Of a stretch of DNA of 64,000 nucleotides, positions 20,522 through 32,221 are shown piece after piece. Every line of letters begins with the position of its first letter. Positions within the stretch are counted from its first letter, which is position 1. The notes beneath the pieces are model-generated. The model saw nothing but the letters and a program-made list of their open reading frames with translations, searched no databases and had not been told where the DNA came from. This DNA is from Branchiostoma floridae (Eukaryota > Chordata > Leptocardii > Amphioxiformes > Branchiostomatidae), in contig NC_049993.1 of the NCBI RefSeq assembly GCF_000003815.2, positions 15,829,367-15,893,366 of the forward strand, written 5' to 3'. The translations under genes were made by a program, and so were the position numbers.

Positions 20522-21004
20522 ATTTACACCCTACTATATTTTTTACGCGTCGAAGACTGTCACGCTGGTCACCCTATGACCCGTAATTACTAACTAATAA
20601 AAAATTTTCTTGGGCCGAAAACTTGTTAATAAGCTGTCGTTTCGCCCATAGAAATGATTAACGTTAGTCCTTAAATTCCAATGCCTTTCTAAAGTACAAT
20701 ACGGGTGTTCATTAATACAGAACATGAAAGTGGAACACTTTGAAACAAATCGAACTAAAAAGCCAACTTGTAAGCTCCGTTCTTAGATCACCTTTAAGAT
20801 CCTTGCCCTGCTTAAGAAATCATCCCTGGGCATTAAGTAGCCGCCAAGCTTCCGCTGGTTCCCTGTGTAAGCCGACCGGCCGTGCAAGACTCTCCAGTTA
20901 TAGATCATCAGTATTTGACCTGAAATCAATAAAAAGTGATGAAATCTAGTCGCCTGACTAATTGTGGTCAGTACCTGTTATATCAAAGGCACATTATGGG
21001 AAAC

Positions 21005-21075
21005 ATGACAGGATTCGAACCTTAGAACTCTTGGGTTATGGGCCAGACAGATTGCCGTCTTGCGACCTCAACCAA
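21005..21075 (-). pseudogene. tRNA-like relic
   Basis: Read on the minus strand, the segment has a T-arm-like GGTTCGAATCCTGTCA, a CAT in a loop context (GGCCCATAACCC) and a possible D-arm, resembling a tRNA-Met. The anticodon stem pairs poorly and the acceptor stem is not convincing. It may be a decayed tRNA gene or a tRNA-derived SINE head. Confidence 0.35.
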
Positions 21076-21419
21076 ATGTTGACAGAAGACAAAAGTTTGG
21101 CATGACTCTCAACAGTTTTCAAAATGTACGACCGAATCGTCCGAATCGCATTAGCTTTGGGGTTTCCTTAGGATGCAATCCATAAAATCAAATGGACCAA
21201 ACCATGAATTAAGACTTGTCTAGCAACGGTTACTCTTTATGATGTCGTTTCCAATTGCAGGGTACTTTCCACGTGTGGTTACCTCTACAACATGACCATG
21301 GTAACTTACAGATCAACAATACGATCCCTAACATGATCTAAAAACAAATCTGACGCACTACTTTCTAAATAGCCTCAAGTCTAAATAAATCACTATTTAC
21401 AAGTGTTTTGCTTCAGCAA

Positions 21420-21730
21420 AACATACAGCTCAGCGAGTAAAATATTTCTATACTAGTCATTAGCAACTTCATAAGAATAGTCTGAATATCGGGAAGCATG
21501 ATTTCGCGCAAATGATAAACAACGGCTACCCTTTCATATACTCCAATTGTATTCCCAGTTCTCGAAATGAATTGCCAGTTCTCTGAATGTGTGTGTTCTC
21601 TAAATGAAATTCCTTCTCAGTGCTCTAAATTCATATAAACATAACACTAAGAAGTGAGTGATAAGTTTGGTAGATAAATGCAGAGCACGTACATCGCCAA
21701 GTTCCGACGGTGTAAAGGTTGTGACGTACC
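21420..21730 (+). promoter_or_regulatory. Orphan receptor promoter copy
   Basis: Closely matches the promoter of receptor gene 3 (22640-22970), including TATAAA at 21634-21639 in TCATATAAACATAACACTAA and the following GCAGAGCACGTACA block. No receptor coding sequence follows; the next 1.2 kb ends in the second, used promoter. It is either the distal promoter of gene 3, as in loci 1 and 2, or what remains of a deleted gene. Confidence 0.55.
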
Positions 21731-22183
21731 CAGGACTGTCCATATATTATCGGCATAATGCATTTTATATTGTCGCAACTAATGCGGCGGAAACCATAAT
21801 TACGTCACGGAGTACGTTACCTACGTCACTTGTTGATCGTTTGAAAATGGCCACCATCCCGTGACGTCATTTGGTAAAGCCAGTGGGGAGGGGGGCATTA
21901 CCTTTCTGTGCCCTTAGGGGATTTCTAAGCAATCTTTTGGTTGGCAAGGCATTTTTAATGTGGCTGTAGACATGTCAGGTTACAGATGGAATAAACGATC
22001 CGTAACATGACTCAATTTAAAGCTCTAAAACGTAATTTCATTATTGTATGCCTGTTACATTCATTAAATGTACTCCATTAATCACAAATGCACTTGAACA
22101 GTCGTTATGGTTAATCAAATATACAGTCAATGACCATCATTGCTTAGATAATAAATGGGCAATTCTTAATAATAGTCTAAATA
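21731..22183. other. Spacer between promoter copies
   Basis: No gene seen. The similarity to gene 3 promoter DNA fades after about 21730. Confidence 0.4.
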
Positions 22184-22357
22184 AGTGAGTGGGTGTGAGT
22201 GAGTGAGTGAGTGAGTGAGTGAGTGAGTGTGTGAGTGAGAGTGAGTGAGTGTGAGTGAGTGAGTGAGTGTGATTGAGTGAGTGAGTGAGTGAGTGAGTGA
22301 GTGAGTGAGTGAGTGAGTGAGTGAGTGAGTGAGTGAGTGAGTGAGTGAGTGAGTGAG
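22184..22357. repeat. GTGAGTGA satellite
   Basis: About 170 bp of GTGA repeats with a few interruptions, between the two promoter copies of locus 3. The Thr-His-Ser-Leu frame on the minus strand is a satellite translation. Confidence 0.9.
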
Positions 22358-22639
22358 GCTACATATCAGGAAGTATTGCTCAAGATGAACACAGTTAAAG
22401 CCACTATGGTATAATTCTTTACCAGCTGTGTAGAATAATAAAGTATGAAATATAAACATAAAAGTAAGACGTGTTGCTCTTTGACTTGCTGATCCTTGTG
22501 ACCTTTTCAATCGCATGGTATATTCAACGTGCATGTGCTTCTAACGAATAGGAATATGCCAACTTCACAGACTAACAATACGATCCTTAAATTAATGATC
22601 CCATAGCATCATCTGAAAAAAAAAATCGCCAGTAACAAT

Positions 22640-23041
22640 TGTTTGGCCACAACAAAACATACAGCTAAGCGAGTAGAATATTTCTTGACTAGTCATTAGA
22701 TACTTCATAAGAATACTCTAAATATCGGGAAGCATGGTTTCGCGCAACTGATGAACAATCGCTGCCCTTTCATATACTTCAATTGCATTCCTTGTTCTGG
22801 AAACGAATTGCCTGTTCTTTGAATGTATATGTTCTCTGAATGAAATTCCTACTCAGTGCTCAGAATTCATATAAACATAACACTAAGAAGTAATAAGTCT
22901 GGTGAATGAATGCAGAGTACGTACAGACATCGTCAACAGCTGACGGTGTACATTTTGTTACGTACCGCGGATAGACGATCATCTAACCGACCGCTCGTCA
23001 CTAATGCTTACAGCTCTGTGGACCAAATAGATAAACTGGAG
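22640..23041 (+). promoter_or_regulatory. Promoter and 5' exon of receptor gene 3
   Basis: TATAAA at 22870-22875 in the family core, 222 bp before the ATG. The presumed untranslated exon ends in GGAG|GTAAGT at 23041/23042. A possible acceptor, AAATAG, lies directly before AATGCATC, giving an intron of only about 50 bp. Confidence 0.6.
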
Positions 23042-23091
23042 GTAAGTGACAAATCCTTTTCAGAGTAAAACTTTAGATCCGAGCAAATAGA

Positions 23092-26000
23092 ATGCATCTA
23101 AGACGTGTTGCGAAGGAGAAAGCAGCCATGATGTTGTTGCTTCTCTTGGCAGCTGATTGTGCTGCTTCAAATGGCTTACCCCAGTGTAATAGAGCTGGAT
23201 GGCAAGAGTGTGTGCCTGACACAGACAAACCAGGAATTCCGTTTGTTGTGACTTCTGGCAGATACGTGTGTATCATGTGTGAGGTTCTAGACGAGGGCGT
23301 TGTCTCTGGGAGTCCGTTTACTTCGCTTTCTGGCGCCGAACATGTTGCTATAAGAGGATATCCTTTCCATGTCCTGTCGGCAAAACGCCTGACCCCGATC
23401 GAGCATTCTGTGGTTTACACCTTGGCCTTGATAGATGCTAAGATCACTGATGTGGAGGACAACAACTTTGTTGGGTTTTCCGTGCTCGAATTCTTGTCCT
23501 TAGATTCTAGCAAGCTGACAAAGGTCAAGCAGACCTGGTTCACTGGCTTAAAAAGGCTCCTGGTGCTGATTTTGTCTAACAATCACATCAATCAGATAGA
23601 TCCTGGGAGCTTTGCGCACCTAACTAACCTAGGCGAATTAGATCTAGAGAACAACCTGTTACAGGTTTTAGACCCTGCCTGGCTCCTTGGACCGAGATTT
23701 GCTCAGGTCATACATCTGGGGTTCAATAAAATCACTACCATTTCTCCAGGGTCATTCCAACACCTACGTCTGACCTGGCTTGACCTGAGGGGTAATGATC
23801 TATCATGTCTGAATGGAGAGGTGCTGGGGGAACAGTCTTGGCTGTCAAGGCTCTATGTCAGCAGTGGCGTGCTGTCATCTTTTTATGATGCAAAGCCACA
23901 CGGAATGATGTGGAGCCTACATCGGTTCGCCAGTGTTGGGAGAGGGTCAACATTGGTTGTTGAGGTGCCCCAGTTCCTCTTCTGTGCCAGGCACAATGCT
24001 CATGAACTGTCATTTGGGTGGATGTATGATTCATCGAGAAACATGCCTCGTAACATCGAGTCGGGTGGTATCAATCCTGGCGTATCATGTGGTTCTTTGG
24101 ATAGACCCATAAACACTATCTCCATCCAGGCCCCTGCAGTTGTCTTAGCTACTGACGGCTCTCTGACAAACAAACTGGTCCCCAACAGTTTTGAGAAGTG
24201 CAGAAAGGTTTGGAAATACAATAGAGGTATTACTGTAACAGTGGGTCTTGTGGGAAGCCCAGTCTTCCGACTGGTTTCCACGGCCAAAGGAAATGCAGCT
24301 TTTGAAGGTGTTGCCATGTCATTTGTCNNNNNNNNNNNNNNNNNNNNNNNNNNNNNNNNNNNNNNNNNNNNNNNNNNNNNNNNNNNNNNNNNNNNNNNNN
24401 NNNNNNNNNNNNNNNNNNNNNNNNNNNNNNNNNNNNNNNNNNNAGATGAACACACCGAGTTGTTCTTCACCGCTTCCCCCTGTCCAATGCCAGACACACA
24501 CAACACCAACTACTTACAGAGCAACCACTGACCATTCTAGCAGCACGACACTTTATTCTGAATATACAGAGAAAGACTACAAGTCAACAGTACCGGGAGA
24601 CACGCTGCAGGTGAGTACAACACCCAAACCGGAGGTGCCTCCATCAACAGATCATGTTCTCATCTCAGTTGTTGTATCGGCAGTGGTCAGTCTGGTCGTG
24701 TTGTCCCTTGTAGTGTTGGTATGTAAGGTGGGCTCATCAAGATCAAGCGATGAAAATGGCACCGGCAGTACCAGCGAAGTTGCACACTTTTGGACAATCC
24801 CACCTGGGGTTGCCTTCCCCGGCTTGTTGAGGTCGGCGTCCCTTCCTGCATTTTCAGGGACGATAGCGTCGGATGACGCAGCCTCTTGTAGGTCATTGCC
24901 CGCTGTCCTGACTTCCATCCAACCTACTTACGGCGAGATACCAGATGACATAGCGGCTGCTCATAGGCCTTTGCCTGGTCTCCCACATACATACTGTGAG
25001 ATTCCAGATGACGCCATACCTAGCGTGGTACGGTCTTCTTCTCTCTCTCCACGCAGGGTTGCTCTACACAGTGCGGCATCCTGTAGGTCCTTGCCGGCTG
25101 TTACCTTGTCGATTGAACTCACCTACAGTGAGATCCCAGATCATGTAGCTGCTGCACAGCGTCCCCTGCCTGTTCTCCCGCGCGCATCATGGGAGACCCT
25201 AGCTCATGGCGCCGCTGCACAGCGCCCTCTGCCTGCCCTGGGACATACTTACGGTGAGATCCCGGATGATGAGAGTGGACCCATTCCTTTCTATGCTGAT
25301 GCTGCAGAGTTTTCCCTCCATGTCGTCAGAAACAGGAGGCGGCACCGACGGGCCTTCCGGGATAACACCAATGATAGTAGCAGGCATCGATCTGGAAGAT
25401 TCTTTGCTACATATGGATTAGCTGACCAGAGCAACACCCATCGTAACAACTTCTATGGAAAAGCCGCCGAGGTCCAAGGCATAAGAGCCCGTAGGAATCT
25501 GAGAACAGCTTTGACATGCCAGCCTGCTGACCAAGGTCTGAGGACCTACTTCAATGTCACAGGCGCAAGCCTGTCCAGGAGCTTAAATGGAGCCCGTATC
25601 ACACAACGGCGGGCGTCCCTCCCCCTTGTTACACCACCTAATACCTACTGGCCATGGGAGGTTCCGGGGGAGAGAACACATAACACATCACGGCTTACCC
25701 CCCTCCCTCTTACACTACCTAACACCTACTGGCCATGGGAGTTACCAGGTGAAGGAACACACAACACATCACGGCGGGTATCCCTCCCCAACTCCACATT
25801 GCCTAACACCTACTTGCCATGGGAGTTACCAGGTGAGGGAACACATAACACACCACGGCGTCCGTCCTTCCCCCTTGTCACATTGCCTAATACCTACTGG
25901 CCATGGGAGTTACCACGTGAGGGAACACATAACACACCACGGCGTGCATCCCTCCCCCTTGTCACATTGCCTAACACCTACTTGCCATGGGAGTTACCAC

Positions 26001-26362
26001 GTGAGGGAACACATAACACACCACGGCATGCGTCCCTCTCCCTTGTCACACCGCCTAACACCTACTGGCCATGGGAGTTACCCGGTGAGGGAACACATAA
26101 CACACCACGGCGTTCGTCCCTCCCCCTCGTCACACCACCTAACACCTACTGGCCATGGGAGGTACAAGGGGAGGGGACCCATACCAAACCACTACGTGAA
26201 TCCTTCCCCTTTGTCACACCACCTAACACCTACTGGCCATGGGAGTTACCGGGGGAGGGAACCTGTAACACATCGACACGTGTGTCCCTCCCCCTCGCCA
26301 TACCTCCCAATACTTACTGGCCATGGGAGATCTCTGATGAGAAATCACTTAACAAACCATAG
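23092..26362 (+). CDS. LRR transmembrane receptor 3 (one-base frameshift beside a gap)
   Basis: Third paralogue. The first frame (23092 on) gives signal peptide, Cys cap, six LRRs and the ectodomain with the conserved Cys pair (FLFC and VSCG). A 116-base gap then replaces about 40 stalk codons. After the gap the frame reads DEHTELFFTAS and then changes: one extra base within 24472-24480 moves the family match into the next frame, which runs open to 26362. Removing one base restores the family reading V-P-P-V-Q-C-Q. Downstream are the membrane span, RSASLP, alternating YxEIPD and RPLPxLP modules and nine tail repeats ending in NKP-stop. The shift may be an assembly error at the gap edge or a real inactivating change. 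Compared with genes 1 and 2 the ectodomain has about 12 extra residues and the tail has extra SH2/SH3-type modules. Confidence 0.75.
24328..24443. other. Assembly gap (116 N)
   Basis: The gap lies in the stalk region of receptor gene 3. Its length is close to the 120 bases expected from gene 2, so little is missing beyond the stalk. Confidence 0.95.
25600..26362 (+). repeat. 84-bp coding tandem repeat array, gene 3 tail
   Basis: Nine NTYxPWE units; two have Leu instead of Trp after NTY (NTYLPWE). The linker is THNTPRR in most units rather than the TRNTPRR or TRSTPRR of genes 1 and 2. Arrays therefore look homogenised within each gene. Confidence 0.8.
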
Positions 26363-26899
26363 AAATTGACACCCCCGACTATTTTTCCAACTATTACCTA
26401 TCATCTGAATATTTCAGCTATATACAAAATGCAATTTTATCTAAACATTGTCTTTTGAAATAAACATTCGTGACTATTTTCTATTTGCCAGAACCCCGAC
26501 TTCAAAATATCGGAAAAGTAAATTTAAATGTACAGCACCAAATATCAAAATATAACCCATCAGAACATATTTTTAAAATATTTTTCTTAGATTTCAGTCT
26601 TTTAAAATGTTTGCAGCAACTACAGTTGTTTTGTGACAAGATACTCCCCAAGGTTGTAGCTACAATTCTGGTAAATTGCGTCCCATATTCTTGTGAGGAT
26701 GAATGACTCAAACTATAAAAAAAACACAGTGGCAGCAATTCAACTCAAAGCTGCCACAGTTAAATTCCAACATTTAAAGTGACAGACAGAACTTTCTTGA
26801 ATATAAATTACAGATATTACAGATCACAAACCACCACAAGCATGGGGAAAACAATATGTTTCACATCATACTTTGTGACAAATTTTCATTCAAGTAACA
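26363..26899. other. 3' untranslated and flanking DNA of gene 3
   Basis: A candidate polyadenylation signal, AATAAA, lies at 26459-26464, about 100 bp after the stop. The first 110 bp match the DNA after the collapsed locus 5 (35915-36030), showing a shared 3' end. A short hairpin (GTGGCAGC / GCTGCCAC) lies at about 26730-26755. Confidence 0.5.
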
Positions 26900-29800
26900 C
26901 ATGCGACAAACACATCGATGAGGCAAGGAAATTTCCAAGAGTTGTCCAAAACTTATTACACTGATTCGTTGTCCTAGTCTCATCCAGCCGCATTCAAATT
27001 TGATCTCTATTATACCAACAGTGTCATTTACAGGAACTGTTTCTGTCCACTTGCTGGTCAGATCTTCCAATTGCGACAAACAGGTCACAGGATTTTCTGA
27101 CCTTCCTGACTCACATTCTAAAAAAGATGCATGAAATTGCATTCGGATAATTTTCCTCTTTTCTCTGCAGTAGCGATAGGCTGAGTTGGGAAACAAAACT
27201 TTAAAAACTGCAATCGCTGTTTACATTAACATGATGTTCATAAAATCAAAATAGTAAAAAAATTGTAAGTAAAAATCTCTCATCCATTGATATGATCTTA
27301 CATGTTAGTTTCTTGAATTCTTGGGAGGGAGGACTTCAGACCTGAGTATTGTAGCTGATCTCTATGACTTTTATGGATTTTCAAAATTAGTGTATGATAC
27401 ATGGAACCATCCACTAATCATCTTTTTAATTTTAGGTGGGAAAGGTATTCAAGTTAATTCAAGTCAAAGTACCGTTTATCAAATTGATCATGTGTATGTC
27501 GACGTTTTTGCCTCTTTGAGGGATATCAGACTAGCAGGGACTGCACATTAAAGGAAATAATTTGCAAAGGAAAGCTGACCGAAAACCGTTACTTGAATAT
27601 GTAAAAGAGATATGATTTTTGCTATGCTTTAGATGTTTGCTGTAAAAGATGTGACAGCGGAGGTCAGTTCAATGGGGGAATAAAGGATGTTTAACCCTTG
27701 AGTCAAAATTATGGAATGGTCTTTAAATATTTTAAAGAATTGAACCATGAACTGTGACTGTCAGACCTCAAAATATCGGAACATGGTACACAAGAGTGTT
27801 GTTATGTTGGTTGGCAAATACAAAACTAGTATTGATATCACACCTTCATCTCAACATCGTCAAACGCAGAACTCAGAACAATGATGGACTGAACATTTGT
27901 GTTCAAGTGGCGTATGGAGATCTGATAAATGACAAGCTCACCCCGGAAAATCTAGTTGGAAGCTCTCGGTTTACCCGTCGAAGTTGAAGAAAGTCACCTA
28001 TTAAAGACACCACTACACTTCTGGAAGGCACTGCAGTGTATGCCATGGTCTGCTATGAAAACCTACCAGTTCTAAACTCACATCGCAGCTAAAATGGTGC
28101 ATTCCGTCAACAACAAAAATTATGTGGTACGCTATGATATACAACATTGTAAGCAGTCTACTATCGCGGACACGTTTATGTTCATGTGACTATGTATGAA
28201 ACTGTGCAAGGGTTATTCGGTTTCTCAACTCATGCTGTGGCAAAGACACAGACGTCTCCGTCTCGGCCTCAGCTGCCTGTCTGACCATGGAATCTGCTGT
28301 CATAATCAAAATGTATAGGAGATAAGGATGAACTGAACTGATAGAAACAATACAAAATACAACAGATGTCAAAACTACATTGCCCATGCCAATGGTCGAA
28401 TTCCACAGTGACTGTAAATGGCATCTGAGCTGGGGCATTTGTACCTCTAAAGCCAACCTGTTACGTGATTCACCATCTTAAACTGTTTGATATCGCTGTC
28501 TGCAAGGAGATTGAAACATCCTCATTGAAATATCGAGACATTAACTTCACCTAACTCGTGGATACTTCATCGAACTCACGGATGTGCTTATTGTCTATCA
28601 GCGGACGTTCCCAGGGACTGCAATAGGAAAACGCGAAAATTCATCTACAAGGAAACTTAAAGAATGCTTTGCTCCACCTTTGGCAAAGAGGATTTATACA
28701 CTTTCTACCGACATGTACTGACATGTCACAGTTCATGGTCTTTTTTTTCGCAAATTTTATCTAGCCAACTTTTAAATTTGATTGATGACAAAAATGCAAT
28801 AGGTCGCAACAAGTCACAAACGTACACCTCCATTGGACTGGTGTCTCTGACATGTAGTATTGTATAATCGATAGAATGTCGGACACTCTGTGTGATTATC
28901 ATGTTCCCTTTTTTCTGATGTGTTCAAAATTTCATGTGTTCAAAAATTCTAATCATTCTTTAAGTAAAAGCAAAGAAAGCCTTTAGTGTTCTTACACATA
29001 ACAGTTAGTTGACATTTTGTCTGATACTTTGAAGCAGACGTTTAACAAAAAAAGGTTAAAATGAATAATGACTGGCACCACAGGGGTGATAACATAGGGA
29101 AAATGCATTTTTGCCGCTTATCATCGTTCCATATGTTTATTATGCTATGGTTAGCTGAATTTTGTATTATTTACCGTATTGCTTATGATAATATTATTTT
29201 CATATTTGTTCTTTTTTATTCAGTGTTATTTATCTAAGTTTCAAGAATCATTTGTAATGCAGTATGAAACAAAACCTACGCTATCAGGCAGGAAATTATA
29301 TGAGTAATTTAAATATTTCATTTGTATTGTTGACAGTAATATAAATATACAAAGGGTCCTTACAAAAAAGATTACACAAATGTATGGTATAAATGTACAT
29401 ACTCTGTTGTATCATTTGTGTTGAAGTTTGCAATCAAACATATTGTTCACCCCGAATTTTCGGGCGCACTTCCGCCGACCTTTTTCAGGAATGATGATTT
29501 AATTACTCTGAGCACGTGATCTTAGGGGCACGTGAACGTGATTCGAGTATTTTGCATGATTTATTTGCTTAACAATCATAGATTTTTTAACTTGTATTCT
29601 AAGCTTTTGTAGCACATCATATCTATACATTTAAAATACATTTACAATAGTTTAGCATCATACCAAATATGTCAGTAGTTTAAATGTATTGATTCTTTGG
29701 CACCGAACTCTTCTTTATTGAATGTGTATTAATTCTGAGAATATGTTATATCGTAAACTTTGTGGAATTGTGCCATCAATATTTAGCATTTGACATTAGC

Positions 29801-29985
29801 ACCTGTGCATATATTGCTATGTATACTGTGTGCCTACACTTAGCTTATTACTTAACGACTCACTACAAAGATGTAGCAAATGTAATCGAATATTTACTGT
29901 TCAATATATAATAGCGTTTCTAACGGTTTAATAATTCAAGAAAATAGGCCATTTGTTGTGAACCTGAATTTGTGAACTTTCATGC
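26900..29985 (+). repeat. NC unit copy C
   Basis: Matches 36090-40125 (copy E) over most of its length, apart from an insertion in E, and more weakly copies A and B. It contains degenerate coding blocks shared with other copies: LDVCCKRCDS near 27635, VQVAYGDLINDKLTPENL near 27910, and a TAVYAMVCY-type block near 28035. No single frame joins them. Confidence 0.6.
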
Positions 29986-31260
29986 TTCCTTCACAGTTGA
30001 TATACGACTGCACGACTTCAAGAAGTTTTATTGAAGTCATAGTAAATAGCGACTTACGTACGGTCAATTAGATCAAGTGCGGGGCAGATCTTCCAATGAC
30101 ATGTCACATGATAGGACCTCCCCCCCCCCCCACCGAAGTACCACTGAAAACAAATATCAAACTTCGAATAATCTTCTTTTTTCTTCTTCTTTTTGTATGA
30201 ATTGGGAATGGGCTTAGTTGGGTGATAGTTGTTGGCCAAGTAATTTGCCTTTATCTCTAAAACCTAAGCAGGTGCGACAGTTCATACATTAAAATGCCAT
30301 TATCTGTTAACTTCTGATACAACTCAGAGATTCAATCATGCTCACAATTCCAAATTACTAAACAAAATTTAAAGAAAAGAAAATTTCACGGTAATAATGT
30401 TGCAATTAAAACAGTTGAATTCTTGGGTGGATGGCATGCTTTAATAAGGAAGATACATTACTTGGAAGTAGAAGTGTTATTAATGAAAAAAGAAGAAGCA
30501 ATCATGTGAATAGTGAACACTATGGAATATAACAGAATTCATTCCTGTATATGGGGGGGGGCAGTTTGGTGTTTTTATAACGTTGACATTTTTCTTGAAC
30601 GTTACACCCATGGAACCAGCCCGATAATTTTTTTCCTGAGATTTTTAGGAAGAAAATGTGCATCGTTGATGCCAACTCGCTCGAAAAATCTAGTCGGAAA
30701 AACAAAATTCCGGCGCCCTGGGCCATGTTGGAGGACAATCACATCTTAAAGACACCATCACACTCTTGAAAGACAGTGTCTTGTACGCCTTGGTCTGCGA
30801 TGGAGAAAACCTACCAACACTTAACGCAGCTTTGGTTATACGTTAATTGGCTGCCTGGCTGACCAGTGTGATGTACTGTCACATGTCCTAAAAATACAAA
30901 ATACAAAAATGCGTTCGTCATAAATGGTAAATCCACCATATTGTTTGATACGAATGTACATGGCATCCTAGATGAGGCATCTGCCTCTCTGAAGCCTGTT
31001 ATATGTGACTCATCATCTTGCACTGCTTGGTATCGCAAGGAGAATAAAAACTTCATCTTTTAAGACAGCCGGATACCGGAAAATCAGATTTATCTATCCA
31101 TCAGATACTTTTGATTTGCGGTTGTGTGATTCATTCATGTACCATTAATTCATCATAACCTTTAGCGTTTAACAAACGTTTACATCTAGACCACTATGTC
31201 AGCAGACAGTATAAAGATATTCAAAAACGGCACACATAAAAAAGCAAATGGAAAGATTTG
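29986..31260 (+). repeat. NC unit copy D
   Basis: Shorter, more diverged copy. It carries the GCAGATCTTCCAATGACA anchor near 30086, a block shared with 40310-40390, and a coding-like block reading LKDTITLLKDSVLYALVC at about 30752-30805. A run of 12 C occurs at about 30119-30130. No intact gene. Confidence 0.5.
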
Positions 31261-31760
31261 AGGTATATATACTGCTGCTTTCATTCAATTTTTGTGACAC
31301 ATATGAAAGAGGATCTCATATAACTAGTGTGGTTATTTTTAAGATTTTACAGTTTACGTTATAACTTAGCTCCCCACAGAACGTGCGCGGGAGACGCTGT
31401 AACCTGATACCCTACCTTACAGTGGAAAGTTGCCTCTAGCTATTTGACAAGAATTGTCGGAATATCAGGATGCATTGTTCTACAGGACATCTTTGCAAGA
31501 ATAGCGATATACTAAAGTATTGTCATTTGTTCAGTGCACTAGATTCATATAAACATGTAATTCAGAAATGATAAGTCTGGTAAAAATCTGGTAAAAGAAG
31601 TTCATACAGATGCAGCCAACAGACATCGGTGTAAATCTTGCTCTGTACAGACAGTCACTGTTAACCCGGAGGTGTATAAGTAGCGGTGTAGTAAGCTGAC
31701 TGCAGCTGGCAGCTCGTCACTGATGCTTAGGGATCTACGGGCCGAATACACAAAATGCAG
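31261..31760 (+). promoter_or_regulatory. Promoter and 5' exon of receptor gene 4
   Basis: TATAAA at 31548-31553, followed by a diverged core (CATATAAACATGTAATTC). The exon ends in ATGCAG|GTAAGT at 31760/31761. The same block recurs at 35281-35730. TATA to ATG is 674 bp here, against about 220-250 in the other genes, because an element sits in the presumed intron. Confidence 0.6.
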
Positions 31761-31784
31761 GTAAGTGGCAAATAGTTTCTTTTT

Positions 31785-32180
31785 TTTTTATTGGCCGGAC
31801 CCGAAAAAATTTGGTGGACCAGATGTTGGACTTATTAGAAAATAAACAGATTGTATGATCAGAAATCCACACGTTTGAGGCTTACAGGTCGAAGAAGATA
31901 TCGAGACCGAATCAGAGTAGAGCTCATAGTTATTTCTACAAAATTTTACAGTCAATAGTACAAACTTTAAGGCAGTTAGTTCTGCAGGATTTTAGAACGT
32001 CAGTGGGAGTCAAATACTCCGCCGAACATACCTCTTTGTACATAGCGAAATGGACCGTTGTTTCGGGTTTTACCCATTCACACGTTTTCACATACTTAAT
32101 CAGGTCCAGATACCTGGAACTGATCCTTTGGATCTGAGCCAGACCTGTATCTGAATTTTCTGGACCGGTACCCACCCCTA
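31785..32180. mobile_element. Diverged hAT-like element in gene 4 leader
   Basis: Collinear with 1465-1858, ending in CCGGTACCCACCCCTAG. The left terminal repeat is missing or unrecognisable. It lies between the conserved 5' splice donor and the ATG of receptor gene 4, so it would be removed if the leader intron is spliced. Confidence 0.65.
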
Positions 32181-32221
32181 GTATCTCTTATGAACGGTTT
32201 TGGTACGAACAATTAAATAGA

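Larger units (their letters stand above)
19750..21400. other. Spacer with small relics
   Basis: AT-rich DNA containing the hairpin at 20480-20521 and the tRNA-like relic at 21005-21075. No protein-coding gene is recognised; the open frames at 20194-20499 (minus) and 20740-20949 (plus) show no domain. Confidence 0.4.

Noticed and set aside
22166-22534. Thr-His-Ser-Leu repeat protein on the minus strand
   Set aside because: Translation of the GTGA satellite.
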